Assembly (NCBI GenBank): GCA_022826245.1
Contig: JAJDVG010000002.1
Location: forward strand, 62,001 to 126,000
Length of the DNA: 64,000 nt
DNA from: Gammaproteobacteria bacterium
Lineage (GTDB): Bacteria > Pseudomonadota > Gammaproteobacteria > Steroidobacterales > Rariloculaceae
Reading direction: 5' to 3'
Shown here: positions 8,796-18,144 of the stretch, piece by piece
How positions within the stretch are numbered: position 1 is the stretch's first letter
How the letters are laid out: every line of letters begins with the position of its first letter
The notes under the pieces: generated by a model
Databases searched by the model: none
What the model was told of the DNA's origin: nothing
Seen by the model: the letters and a program-made list of their open reading frames with translations, nothing else
Translations under genes and position numbers: made by a program

Positions 8796-10106
8796 TCAGA
8801 TCTCGATCCGGCCCGTGCTCTCGCCGAACGACTGGACTTCCGCGCCCACCATGTCGGCCAGTGCGAGCAGCAGATTGCCGGTCGGTTCCTTGTCCCTGGC
8901 GGCGATGTGCCGGTTGCCCTTGAGGCGACCGTTGCCGCTGCCGAGCAGGATCGCCGGTGCGTTGTGGCGATCGTGCACATTGGCGTTGCTCATGCCGCTG
9001 CCCCAGTAGATGACCGACGAATCGAGCAGCGTGCCGTCGCCATCCGGCGTCGATTGCAGCTTGTCGATGAACTCCGCAAGCTTCGCGATCTGATAGGTCA
9101 CGATCTTCGAGTACTTCTCGATGCCTTCGGGCTTGTCGCCGTGGTGCGAGATCGGATGGTGCGGCTCGGGGATACCGATATGCGCGTAACTGCGGCCGCT
9201 GGCCTCGTGACCGATCATGTAGCTGAAGACGCGCGAGATGTCGCCCTGGAACGCCAGGTGCATGAGGTCATAGGTCACCGTGAGGTGCTCATCGAACTGA
9301 TCCGGCACACCGATCGGCGCGTCAGGCGCTTCGGCGAGCGTGTCGGCGCGGGCGTCCATGCGCTCCAGTTGCTGTTCGACGCGCCGTACGTTCGTCAGGT
9401 ATTCGTCAAGCAGCACGTTGTCGGCGGCGCCGAGAGTGCGCTGCAGGCGCTTCGTCTCGTTAACCACCGAGTCGACCATGCTCTGCTTCTGCCGCAGGCG
9501 CGCCAGACGCTGCTCGGGCGTCCCGGGATCGCCGAACATGCGCTCGAACGTCACCTGCGGGTTGATCGCAACCGGCAGCGGGCTCGTGTCGTCGAGCCAG
9601 GAGATCGTGTTGAAGAACACGCACGGGAAACCGTCGCAGGCGCCCGCCGACGTGCCCATGTCCTCGGTACCGACCTCCAGCGACCTGAGGGGCGTGTCTC
9701 CGGCAACGACGTCAGCGATGTACTGATCGACCGTTTTCTTCGATTCGATACGGCTGTAGTCGCCGGCCTCGCCGACCGGCCCGACGCCGTTCAGCCACTG
9801 CGCACTTGCGCCCAGATGCACCGAGCCATCCGGCGCCTTCATGCGGCTGATGGTAACCAGATGCTCGCGATAGGGCTCAAGCGGCACCATGTTCGGCTTG
9901 AGTTCGAAGTCGCTGCCGGTCTGATCCGGATGCCATTCGGACGGGTAAGCGCCGTGCGGCATGTAAATCGCGCCGAACCGGAACGGTGTGCGCGCACTGG
10001 ACTGGGCGAAAGCGGGCACCATTGCGTCCAGCATCGGCAAGGCCATGGCGGTACCCATGCCTCTAAGGAACGTACGTCGGGGCAAATGCTTCCGGGTAAT
10101 GAACAT
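8796..10106 (-). CDS. DUF1552 family protein, Tat-exported
   Basis: A 436-aa protein of the DUF1552 family, found in planctomycetes and many marine bacteria next to DUF1592-type cytochrome proteins. Residues 10-16 (R-R-T-F-L-R-G) followed by a hydrophobic stretch and A-F-A-Q-S form a twin-arginine signal, so it is folded before export and may carry a cofactor. Visible blocks are Y-M-P-H-G-A-Y-P, a long helical heptad-rich middle, and Y-W-G-S-G-M-S-N-A-N-V-H-D, reminiscent of sulfatase-like folds. It follows the DUF1592 gene after four bases and ends at a terminator. Biochemical role unknown. Confidence 0.93.
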   Translation of the reverse strand: MFITRKHLPRRTFLRGMGTAMALPMLDAMVPAFAQSSARTPFRFGAIYMPHGAYPSEWHPDQTGSDFELKPNMVPLEPYREHLVTISRMKAPDGSVHLGASAQWLNGVGPVGEAGDYSRIESKKTVDQYIADVVAGDTPLRSLEVGTEDMGTSAGACDGFPCVFFNTISWLDDTSPLPVAINPQVTFERMFGDPGTPEQRLARLRQKQSMVDSVVNETKRLQRTLGAADNVLLDEYLTNVRRVEQQLERMDARADTLAEAPDAPIGVPDQFDEHLTVTYDLMHLAFQGDISRVFSYMIGHEASGRSYAHIGIPEPHHPISHHGDKPEGIEKYSKIVTYQIAKLAEFIDKLQSTPDGDGTLLDSSVIYWGSGMSNANVHDRHNAPAILLGSGNGRLKGNRHIAARDKEPTGNLLLALADMVGAEVQSFGESTGRIEI

Positions 10107-10110
10107 TGTG

Positions 10111-12543
10111 CTACTCCCTCGTTTGCGCGATGCCTTGCACCGCGTCTGGTTCAGCTAACTTGGTCCGCATCTGGAACGGCAGACTGTCCACGATGCCCAG
10201 TACGATCGACATCATAGTGTAGTCCTCCTGAGCGGCATTTCGCAAGATTCGTCGGACCTGCGGCATGTCGGCCGGTTCGAGCCCCCGGCCGATGGCGTAG
10301 ATCAACAATTTTTCGGCAACCGTACCCGCGAACACCTCGGGTTGCGAGAGGATCGCTGCGCGCAGCGCCGCGGGCCCATCGACCGCGGTGCCGTCGGCAA
10401 GCACGCCAGCGGAGTCGATCGTCAGCCCTTCCCTGCTGGTCTCGCGCCATTGGCCCACGGCGTCGAAGTTCTCAAGCGCAAAACCGACAGGATCGATGTT
10501 GTCATGGCAAGACGCGCACTGGGGACTCGCCCGGTGCAACTCAAGCTGTTCGCGAACCGTCGAAGGTCTGCCCACGGGCACGCTTTCCGACAGATCGGGA
10601 ACTACCGGCGGAGGCGGAGGCGGCGGACTGTTCATCAGGTTCGCAAGAACGTATTTGCCACGAATGATCGGCGACGTTCGAGTCGCCGCCGAGGTCAACG
10701 ACAGCAGACTGCCGTGACCGAGCAGACCCCAACGGTTCGGGTCCGTCAATTCCACCTGGCGAAAGCGCGTACCGTAGACGCCGGGGATATCGTAATGCCG
10801 GGCCAGACGTTCATTGACGAATGTGTAGTTTGCGTCGAGCATCTCGAGCACGCTGCGGTTCTCCCTGAGGACGTGCCCGAACAGCATCTCGGTCTCGCGG
10901 CGGAACGCCTTGCGCAGGTTGTCGTCGAAGTCCGGAAACAGCAGAAGGTCGGGAATGACGCGCTGTTCGAGATTGCGAAGCTGCAGCCACTGTCCGGTGA
11001 AATTGGCGACGAGCGAATCGGCGCGCTCGTCCGCAACCATGCGCCTGACCTGGGCTTCGAGCACACTCGGCTCACGCAAACTTCCCTCGATCGCGAGATC
11101 GAGCAGTTCGTCGTCGGGGATGCTCGACCACAGGAAGAACGACAGCCGCGACGCGAGTTCGACATCGCTGATCGCGTGGCTCGCGCCGACCGGCAGATCC
11201 TCAGAGTCGTGCTCCGCGCGGAACAGGAACGACGGGCTGACGAGAATCCGCGCAAGGCCCGCGCGTATGCCGCTGTCGAAGTCGCCGCCGCCGTCGCGCG
11301 CATCGTTATAGAACGCGAGCGGCGCCTCGATATCGGGCGCGTCGACGGATCGGCGGAAAGCGCGCCTGGCAAGTGTCGAGAAAATCTCGGCCGCACACGG
11401 CGCTTCCTCGACGGCGGACGCGGGTTCGCAGACGAAAACTCGCTCCCGGCTGGGCGTGTCGCTGACTCCGGTCACATTGAACGGGCCGGTAATCGTCGCC
11501 GTTTCGAGCCTCGGATATCCCGCGATATTGTGTACGTCCTGGGAGGCGCGCAGCGGCGGTTGCCAGGCATTCTGTTCCTTCTCCGGCCGCTCGACCCAGG
11601 TGAACGCGAGATCGTGCGGCCCGGCGCTTATCGGTATCGGGGGCGATGTCATCAACTGGTCGATCTCGAGTTTCGCGAGTACCTGGTCCTCGATCTGCAG
11701 GTTGTGGATGTCGGGGCCGCCGATCATCGCGGAGTAAACCTGCTCCCCGTCGACCATGATCACGAACTCGTGCGGAGTGTCGTGACCCTCGACACCGAAG
11801 TAACCTTCGATAAGGCCGAAAATCAGCCGGCCCGACAGCACGTAATCGCCATCGGCCGCGAAATTGTGACGAACGAGCACACCGCCGCGCGTGCCGAGCG
11901 GCAGACCCTCCAGGTGCTTGTCCTGCGTGACCTCCATGGCGATCGTATACGGGTAGGCCAACGGCACCGCCTCGGCATCCCCGACGGCCAATGCGCTGAC
12001 CCTGAGCGCAGCGGTGAGGTAGCGCTCGAGCAGCAATGGCGACGTCGTCAGCGCGGAAGCGATGTTGTCGAAGCCGAAGTCGCCGCCGTCGCTCGGCAGC
12101 AGTTCCATCACGTCGACTTCGATGCCGAGCAGATCGCGTATGGCATTGGCATACTCGGCACGATTGAGGCGGTGCACGAGATGCGTACCGGAATAGGGTT
12201 CCGCGTTCGCCGCGGCATCCAGCCTCGATTCCAGCGCCGCAACGAACTCGGCTCGCGCCGCAGCTTCGGGTTGCGGCTCGCTGCGCGGCGGCATCATGGC
12301 CACGCGGAGCTTTGCTATCGCGGCCTCGAACAGCGCCCTGTCGGCAACGACATCGGACGGGTTCAAGCCCTCGAACGAAACTCCGCCGGTGACCTCGTAG
12401 TCGTTGTGGCACTCGACGCAGTAACTGTCGAGCATCGCCCAATGCTCGGTGAGTGCCGCTTCAGGGGAGCGAGCTTGCCAGACATACGCGGCCACCGCCG
12501 CTACGGCTACGGCGCCCGTCCCGAGGTAAAGCTGGGTTTTCAT
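10111..12543 (-). CDS. DUF1592-type multidomain protein with two CxxCH haem motifs
   Basis: An 810-aa protein of the planctomycete-type cytochrome group (domains known as DUF1587, 1595, 1592, 1588 and 1585). After an N-terminal membrane anchor (residues 7-22), C-V-E-C-H at 42-46 is a c-type haem motif; a second, C-A-S-C-H, lies near residue 690. Typical blocks include L-N-R-A-E-Y-A-N-A-I-R-D-L-L, L-A-S-R-L-S-F-F-L-W-S-S, G-Q-W-L-Q-L-R-N-L and N-I-D-P-V-G-F-A-L-E-N-F-D. It faces the periplasm and probably shuttles electrons for an unidentified oxidoreductase. Its ATG overlaps the ankyrin gene stop (TGATG), indicating translational coupling, and DUF1552 follows immediately. Confidence 0.95.
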   Translation of the reverse strand: MKTQLYLGTGAVAVAAVAAYVWQARSPEAALTEHWAMLDSYCVECHNDYEVTGGVSFEGLNPSDVVADRALFEAAIAKLRVAMMPPRSEPQPEAAARAEFVAALESRLDAAANAEPYSGTHLVHRLNRAEYANAIRDLLGIEVDVMELLPSDGGDFGFDNIASALTTSPLLLERYLTAALRVSALAVGDAEAVPLAYPYTIAMEVTQDKHLEGLPLGTRGGVLVRHNFAADGDYVLSGRLIFGLIEGYFGVEGHDTPHEFVIMVDGEQVYSAMIGGPDIHNLQIEDQVLAKLEIDQLMTSPPIPISAGPHDLAFTWVERPEKEQNAWQPPLRASQDVHNIAGYPRLETATITGPFNVTGVSDTPSRERVFVCEPASAVEEAPCAAEIFSTLARRAFRRSVDAPDIEAPLAFYNDARDGGGDFDSGIRAGLARILVSPSFLFRAEHDSEDLPVGASHAISDVELASRLSFFLWSSIPDDELLDLAIEGSLREPSVLEAQVRRMVADERADSLVANFTGQWLQLRNLEQRVIPDLLLFPDFDDNLRKAFRRETEMLFGHVLRENRSVLEMLDANYTFVNERLARHYDIPGVYGTRFRQVELTDPNRWGLLGHGSLLSLTSAATRTSPIIRGKYVLANLMNSPPPPPPPVVPDLSESVPVGRPSTVREQLELHRASPQCASCHDNIDPVGFALENFDAVGQWRETSREGLTIDSAGVLADGTAVDGPAALRAAILSQPEVFAGTVAEKLLIYAIGRGLEPADMPQVRRILRNAAQEDYTMMSIVLGIVDSLPFQMRTKLAEPDAVQGIAQTRE

Positions 12544-14210
12544 CAGGCGTCGTCCGGTTCGTCCGCGTCTTCCTCCGCAGGTTCGGGCGCGGGCTCGATG
12601 GGCACGCCGGCCTCCTCCATCGCGGTACGCAGCGCGCTCGCGATTTCATCAGGCGTGGCGCCCTCGATGTTTATGCGGCCCGGTTCAAAAACGTTTTCGT
12701 GCGCCTCGGTCGGCAGAGCTTCGGCGACATGCAACGCCGTCAGCCCGTCCTCGTCCTTCGCATCGAGGGTGGCACCCGCATCGATCAACGCTCCGATAGT
12801 GCCAAGATTGCGAGTCCTCACGGCTTCGTGCAGCGCGAATGTCTCGTCTTCGGGCATGGCCGCGTCCGGATCCGCGCCGGCATCGAGCAGCAACTGAACC
12901 GCGTCGGCCGGCTCGCGATTGGAAAGCTCGCGAAACGGCGGCGGGCCTTCGCGTTCGTAGCCGGGACCGGCCGACAAGCGCACGCCCTTGCCGCCGTTGA
13001 TCGCCGCGATCAGCGCCGGCTTGCCGGCGTGTGTGTTGGCGCCCATCCCGGCCACGCTCATCCCGAGACCTTCGATCTCCTCCGGCATCCAGTTCACGTC
13101 GACACCCTGCGCGATGAGCAACTTGAGCGCCTCGACGTCCGCGGCCACGGCCGCGCGATAGAACGCCGTGCCGTTATTGTAGGTGTCGCAGCACATTTCC
13201 TCCGAGTGCATCTGCTGGACGAGCGGCTTGTCGGGATCGGCGCCCGCTTCGAGCAGGAGCGCCACGAGATCGAGCGCAGTCAATTCGTTATCGTGATTCG
13301 CGCGAAGCTGGGAACCGTCCCGCGCATACCAGTCGGTCGTCGCGTCGCGCATCTGGACGGCGTGATAGAGCGAGCCGTCGTCGGGGTCCGCGCCGAGTTC
13401 AAGCAGCTTCGCCGCAAGATCGAAGCGGTCGTTGACAATGGCGAGCATCATTGCGGTCGCGTCGTCGCCGTTCCTGATGTTCAGGTCGGCACCCGCGTCC
13501 ACCAGCCGCCTGACGATGTCCTCGTCGCCGTTGCGTACCGCCCACATCAATGCCGTGAAGCCGCCGCTCGAATAGTCGCCGTAGTCGCTGCGTTGGGTCA
13601 GCTCCGTAAAACGCGCCTGCGCGTTCGGGTCGGCGCCCGCCAGGAGCAGCGTATCGACGACGTCAATATGCCCTTCCGCCGTCGCCCACATCAGCGCCGT
13701 CTGGTGCTGGAACGAGTCCGCGGCGTTCGGATCTGCGCCGCGCTCGAGCAAAAGGCTGACAGCGTCGACGCGTCCCGTCCCCGCGGCAGCCGTGAGCGGA
13801 CTCAGACCTTCAGGATGCCCGAGCGCGATATCGGCACCGCCGTCAAGCAGCACCCGGATAACGGCGGCGTCGCCCGTGCGGCTCGCCTGCAGCAGCGGCG
13901 TCACGCCGAAGTCGTTCGCGGCGTTCGGATCGGCGCCGGCTTCAAGGAGGGCTTGCGCCATTTCGGCATGATGGTTATAGGCCGCCCACAAAAGCGCCGT
14001 CGAGCCATCGGAAGCGACAAGATTGACGTCCGCTCCCTGTGCGATGAGTTCGCTCACCGCGGAAAGTTCGTCATCGCGAGCGGCATCGGCGATCGGACTC
14101 CCGGCCGCGTGACCGGGACCGGTGGGCCAGATCAGAACGGCCGCCGCCATCAGAACCGGGATACCGGGCGCAGCCCGGTTGGTCAAACGCAGGATTACTG
14201 GTGCGCGCAT
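12543..14210 (-). CDS. Exported ankyrin-repeat protein
   Basis: A 555-aa protein built almost entirely of ankyrin repeats; units such as L-L-E-A-G-A-D-P-N-A, L-L-L-A-G-A-D-P-N-A and L-L-D-A-G-A-D-P-D-A recur about ten times, roughly every 33-40 residues. The ATG at 14210 follows AGGGGAGAG and starts a signal peptide (V-L-M-A-A-A-V-L-I-W-P-T-G-P-G-H-A-A-G), so it is a periplasmic binding or scaffold protein. A less regular central part carries a C-C pair (E-E-M-C-C-D-T). The C-terminus is Pro/Glu/Asp-rich. It is the first gene of the coupled operon with the DUF1592 and DUF1552 proteins and may hold them together; that is inference. Confidence 0.93.
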   Translation of the reverse strand: MRAPVILRLTNRAAPGIPVLMAAAVLIWPTGPGHAAGSPIADAARDDELSAVSELIAQGADVNLVASDGSTALLWAAYNHHAEMAQALLEAGADPNAANDFGVTPLLQASRTGDAAVIRVLLDGGADIALGHPEGLSPLTAAAGTGRVDAVSLLLERGADPNAADSFQHQTALMWATAEGHIDVVDTLLLAGADPNAQARFTELTQRSDYGDYSSGGFTALMWAVRNGDEDIVRRLVDAGADLNIRNGDDATAMMLAIVNDRFDLAAKLLELGADPDDGSLYHAVQMRDATTDWYARDGSQLRANHDNELTALDLVALLLEAGADPDKPLVQQMHSEEMCCDTYNNGTAFYRAAVAADVEALKLLIAQGVDVNWMPEEIEGLGMSVAGMGANTHAGKPALIAAINGGKGVRLSAGPGYEREGPPPFRELSNREPADAVQLLLDAGADPDAAMPEDETFALHEAVRTRNLGTIGALIDAGATLDAKDEDGLTALHVAEALPTEAHENVFEPGRINIEGATPDEIASALRTAMEEAGVPIEPAPEPAEEDADEPDDA

Positions 14211-14429
14211 GTGATCTCTCCCCTCAACCTGAGCCGGCCGGGGCACGCGCCTGGATAGATAGCGTGCCGCGACGACCGAGCATGACCCACATCCGGATGA
14301 AACCACTGGAATATATCACAACGGCAATTGGCCGGTGAGCGGGGGAACTGGCCTGGACGCCGTCGAAACGACGCTCATGGGCAACAAACCGCGGCGCGAC
14401 GATCGCACCGCCCGACTGCAACGATCGCG

Positions 14430-15725
14430 TTAGTTCATCACGCGTGAGCGGATGCCTTCGCGATCGACCTCCTCGCCGCGCAGATACACCGATGCGATCC
14501 GCCGCGTGTTCGTGATGTCATCGAGCGGGTTGGCTTCGAGCACGACGAAATCGGCGCTCTTGCCCGCCTCGATCGTGCCCATGTCCGTGAGCCCGAGCGC
14601 GGCGGCGGAGGTGCCGGTCGCCGCAACGATCACGTCCGCGGGCGACATGCCGGCTTCCACCATGTCTTCCATTTCGACATGCGCCGCCCACGGCGTGTTG
14701 CCGTCCGTGCCGAACGCCACGATCATGCCGGCTTCGCTGAGTCTTGCAAGGTTGCGCGCCTGGATGCCGTGCGCTTCCTGAGCAGCGGGATCCGCCTCGG
14801 TCGCCTGCAGCGCCTGCAACTGGTCGTCGGGCATCGTGCCGGCCAGCCAGCCCAGGTCCGTCGGAACGCCGCGCGCCGGCAGGTTCGGAACGAGCACGAC
14901 GTCCGGGCGTTCGGCGACGAGGTCCAGGAACTCCTGGTCGATGTCCCGGTCGCGAACGCCGTGCGCGAAGACATCGACACCGGCCTGCAACAGCCCCTTG
15001 CCATCCTCGAGATTGAAAATGTGCGCCGCAACCTGAAGGCCGTTCGCGTGCGCTTCCTCGATGACGGCCGTGTAAATCTCGGGGCTGAGCTTGTCGTACT
15101 GGCCGTCGCGGTCATCGACCCAGATCTTGATCATGTCGACGTCGCGGGCTGCCTCGTCCCTGACGGCCTGACGGGCTTCGTCTTCAGTCGTGACCCAGTG
15201 AACGACCCGGCGGCCCGGCTCGGGCGACGTGATGCCGAGCCCCGCGGACAGGAAGCGCGCGGCGTCCGGAATCACCTCGTTGCGGATTTCAAGCGGCGTC
15301 CCGGCATCGTCGGACCCCATGCTGATTGCGGCTCCGACGCCGAAATAGGCGCGCCGCTGCAAGTCGGCGATGAGTTCGTCGCGCGTCGTGCTCATGTGCA
15401 CATGCGCATCGACGATCGCGGGAATGACGGTCATGCCGGACAGGTCCACGCGGGCCGCGCCATCGGGCACGGCAATGGAACCTGCGGCCCCCACCTCGAT
15501 GATTTGTCCCTCGTCGACGGAAAACGTCCCGTTTTCGATCGGCGCGGAGCCGTCACCGACAATGAGTCGCGCACCTTCGTACACGACCACGCTCGACTCC
15601 GGCGTGGGCGGCGGCGGCTCCGGAGCGGGTTCACAGCCAGCCAGTCCAACCATAAACGCAAGCGCGGCCAGCATCGGTGCGCTGAAGCCGCGGCTATGTC
15701 TCGATTTCTTGTTCTGTGCTTGCAT
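14430..15725 (-). CDS. Lipoprotein amidohydrolase
   Basis: A 431-aa amidohydrolase-family enzyme tethered as a lipoprotein. The lipobox L-A-G-C ends at Cys31 and is followed by E-P-A-P-E-P-P-P-P, a proline-rich tether. Metal-site landmarks are D-A-H-V-H-M, the lysine in M-I-K-I-W-V-D-D, A-A-H-I-F-N, F-A-H-G-V-R-D and F-G-T-D-G-N. The E-A-G-K-S-A-D-F-V-V-L-E-A-N-P-L closing segment is typical. The ATG at 15725 has GGAG seven bases upstream; a TTG two codons earlier is less likely. It lies about 220 bp upstream of the ankyrin operon on the same strand. Substrate unknown; paralogous to the exported enzyme at 7.3 kb. Confidence 0.92.
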   Translation of the reverse strand: MQAQNKKSRHSRGFSAPMLAALAFMVGLAGCEPAPEPPPPTPESSVVVYEGARLIVGDGSAPIENGTFSVDEGQIIEVGAAGSIAVPDGAARVDLSGMTVIPAIVDAHVHMSTTRDELIADLQRRAYFGVGAAISMGSDDAGTPLEIRNEVIPDAARFLSAGLGITSPEPGRRVVHWVTTEDEARQAVRDEAARDVDMIKIWVDDRDGQYDKLSPEIYTAVIEEAHANGLQVAAHIFNLEDGKGLLQAGVDVFAHGVRDRDIDQEFLDLVAERPDVVLVPNLPARGVPTDLGWLAGTMPDDQLQALQATEADPAAQEAHGIQARNLARLSEAGMIVAFGTDGNTPWAAHVEMEDMVEAGMSPADVIVAATGTSAAALGLTDMGTIEAGKSADFVVLEANPLDDITNTRRIASVYLRGEEVDREGIRSRVMN

Positions 15726-15919
15726 CGTCAACTCCGGTGGCCTACAGACGAACTTGAACTGTCAATATTACGCTCCGGCGGCAATACACGCATCCGGCGT
15801 GCGGCAAGATCCTGATTCACGCCGGCACGGTGGACTTCCGGGCACATTCGCACAATCTTGCGGCACGCGATACGCTTCGCCGTCGTGTCCTGCGAAGAAC
15901 CAAGAAGGGGAGACCACCG

Positions 15920-17602
15920 ATGCAATCCGTGATGATCGTGGTGCTGGGGCTCGCCGGAATGGCGTTCGGCTGGTTTGTCTATTCGCGGTTCATCGCGACG
16001 AGGATCTATCGGCTCGATCCCGATTTCGTGACGCCGGCGCACGAGCTTCGCGACGGTGTCGACTATGTGCCGACCAACAGGTACGTACTGTGGGGCCATC
16101 ACTTCACGTCGGTCGCCGGCGCCGCACCGATCGTCGGACCCGCGATTGCCGTGTACTGGGGTTGGGTGCCGGCCGTTCTCTGGGTCACGCTCGGAACCGT
16201 ATTCTTCGCCGGCGTGCACGATTTCGGCGCGATCTGGGCCAGCGCCCGCAACCAGGGCAAGTCGATCGGCGCCCTGTCCGAAGACGTCGTCGGCAAGCGC
16301 ACGCGCGCGCTGTTCATGATCGTCATTTTTCTCGTGCTGCTCATGGTCAATGCCGTGTTCGGCGTCGTCATCGCGGGCTTGTTCGTCGATACATCGACGG
16401 CGGTGTTCCCCGCCTGGTCGGCGATCGCGGTCGCGCTCATCATCGGCCAGCTACTGCACCGCAACTTCAATCTCACGCTGCTCTCGGTGCTCGGTGTCGC
16501 TGCCCTCTACACCTCGATTTACGTCGGCAGCCTCATGCCGATCGAACTGCCCGACCAGATGTTCGGCCTCGCAGCCAACGCCAATTGGCTCATCATCCTG
16601 TTCGTCTATGCGGCCATCGCATCGATGCTGCCGGTCTGGGTGCTGCTTCAGCCGCGTGACTTCATCAACGGCATGCAGCTCTTCATCGGCTTGATTCTGC
16701 TCTACAGCGCCGTGTTGATCTCCCTGCCTGACATATCGGCGCCGGCCTTCAACAGCCAGGTGGGCGCGGATGCGCCGTCGATCGTCCCGTTGCTGTTCGT
16801 GACGATCGCCTGCGGCGCAGTCTCGGGATTTCACGGCATCGTGTCGTCGGGTACGACGTCGAAGCAACTCGACAAGGAGACCGATGCCCGTTTCGTGGGC
16901 TATCTCGGCGCGGTCGGCGAAGGCTCGCTCGCGCTGATCACGATCGTGGCGGTCAGCGGCGCCGCGCTCGCGGCAACGCCCGAACTATGGCATGCGCTTT
17001 ACGAGCGCTACGGCGAAGCCGGAGCGGCGACTTTCGTTCAGGGCGGAGCGCAGCTCATACAGGACGGCTGGGGCATCCCGGTCGCCGTATCGACCACACT
17101 GCTCGCGACGATGGTCGTGCTGTTCGCCGCTACGACGATGGATACCGGAGTGCGCCTGCAGCGCTACATCATCCAGGAATGGGGCGAGATCTACGGGATC
17201 GGAGTGCTCAGGAACGGCGTCGTGTCCACGCTCGTCGCTGTCGGCTGCTGTCTGTTCCTCGCATTCGGCGCGGGCGGCGCGTCGGGTCAGGGGGGACTGA
17301 TCATCTGGCCGCTGTTCGGGTCGACGAACCAGATCCTCGCGGGGCTCACGTTGCTCGTCATCTCGGTCATGCTGATCAAGCTCGGCCGGCCGGCCCGCTA
17401 CACGCTGATCCCGATGATGTTCGTGCTGATCACGTCGGCCTGGGCGGCGCTGCTCAAGCTGATCGAGTGGTATCTGGCCGGTAACTGGCTGCTGGTCGCC
17501 ATCGACCTGGTCGTGATCGTCACGAGCCTGCTCGTGATTCTCGAAGCGGCGTCTGTGATCGCGCGCTACCGTCGCGACAATCTCGCGTCGGAAACGCTCT
17601 GA
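15920..17602 (+). CDS. cstA: CstA-family carbon starvation / peptide transporter
   Basis: A 560-aa polytopic inner-membrane protein of the CstA family, which imports pyruvate or peptides in studied bacteria. The signature G-H-H-F-T-S-V-A-G-A-A-P-I-V-G-P-A lies near residue 60, followed by G-V-H-D-F-G-A-I-W-A-S and many membrane helices; G-A-V-S-G-F-H-G-I-V-S-S-G-T-T-S-K-Q is a second family block. It is shorter than the roughly 700-residue E. coli CstA because the C-terminal part is reduced. The ATG at 15920 is preceded by AAGGGGAG; the 30 codons before it have no family character. It stands alone, flanked by convergent and divergent genes. Confidence 0.93.
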   Translation: MQSVMIVVLGLAGMAFGWFVYSRFIATRIYRLDPDFVTPAHELRDGVDYVPTNRYVLWGHHFTSVAGAAPIVGPAIAVYWGWVPAVLWVTLGTVFFAGVHDFGAIWASARNQGKSIGALSEDVVGKRTRALFMIVIFLVLLMVNAVFGVVIAGLFVDTSTAVFPAWSAIAVALIIGQLLHRNFNLTLLSVLGVAALYTSIYVGSLMPIELPDQMFGLAANANWLIILFVYAAIASMLPVWVLLQPRDFINGMQLFIGLILLYSAVLISLPDISAPAFNSQVGADAPSIVPLLFVTIACGAVSGFHGIVSSGTTSKQLDKETDARFVGYLGAVGEGSLALITIVAVSGAALAATPELWHALYERYGEAGAATFVQGGAQLIQDGWGIPVAVSTTLLATMVVLFAATTMDTGVRLQRYIIQEWGEIYGIGVLRNGVVSTLVAVGCCLFLAFGAGGASGQGGLIIWPLFGSTNQILAGLTLLVISVMLIKLGRPARYTLIPMMFVLITSAWAALLKLIEWYLAGNWLLVAIDLVVIVTSLLVILEAASVIARYRRDNLASETL

Positions 17603-17641
17603 GCAATCTGCCGGGAGCAGTTCGTAGCGGCGTCCGCTGCC

Positions 17642-17671
17642 GGTCGCGATGCCGGTGCCGGCACGGCGACC
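17642..17671. terminator. Hairpin between convergent genes
   Basis: A 14-bp imperfect stem (GGTCGCGATGCCGG with CCGGCACGGCGACC, two mismatches) with a two-base loop fills the gap between the cstA stop and the end of the convergent DUF6152 gene. There is no clear U-tract on either side, so bidirectional termination is an inference from position and structure. Confidence 0.45.
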
Positions 17672-18088
17672 TTACTCGTCGTCGGATTCGTCCCGGACAC
17701 CGCCGCCGAAGACCGCCTCACCGTTCTCGCGGCTGATGCCGCTGGCACGCGCAACCGTGGGCCGGCCGCGCGCCCGGTGACCACTGACGAGGATCCGGTC
17801 GCCGGGTTGCAGGTCGTTGCGCGACCAGCCGTTTCGCATCAGCGAATTGGGGCTCGACAATTCGAAGTCGTATGTGACGGTTTCGCCGTTCTCTTCCACG
17901 TCAACGTGGAGCCAGCCGTGCGGGTTCGTCCACTGGATCGAATTCACCACGCCCTCGATCCGGAACGGTTGATTGATGTCGAACTCCGAAGCGAAGGAAT
18001 GGTGGGCCGACGACGATGCCGGCAGCAGCCCGGTGACGATGATCAGAGCGCCGCAAGCTGCCACGAAACGAAGAATCGATGCTGTCAT
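17672..18088 (-). CDS. DUF6152-like small secreted protein
   Basis: A 138-aa exported protein. The signal peptide ends S-S-S-A and the mature chain would begin H-H-S-F, the family hallmark. The body follows the shared pattern: G-V-V-N-S-I-Q-W, T-N-P-H at mature residues 26-29, L-H-V-D-V, then L-M-R-N-G-W-S-R-N-D, G-D-R-I-L-V-S-G-H and a closing strand. This reads as a small beta-barrel (OB-like) domain. The ATG at 18088 has AAGGGAC upstream. It follows a large WDGDTLV-family gene on the same strand with a 56-bp gap, so the two are probably one transcript. Function unknown; metal binding through the histidines is discussed in the findings. Confidence 0.88.
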   Translation of the reverse strand: MTASILRFVAACGALIIVTGLLPASSSAHHSFASEFDINQPFRIEGVVNSIQWTNPHGWLHVDVEENGETVTYDFELSSPNSLMRNGWSRNDLQPGDRILVSGHRARGRPTVARASGISRENGEAVFGGGVRDESDDE

Positions 18089-18144
18089 GTCCCTTGTCCT
18101 CGAAATGTCCGCCATCCGCTCGTCGCGCGCCCGCGCAGCCGTTT

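Noticed and set aside
10342-12897. An 851-codon plus-strand open frame opposite the DUF1592 gene
   Set aside because: Compositionally like antisense frames elsewhere; no signal, domain or ribosome site, and the other strand has full family motifs.
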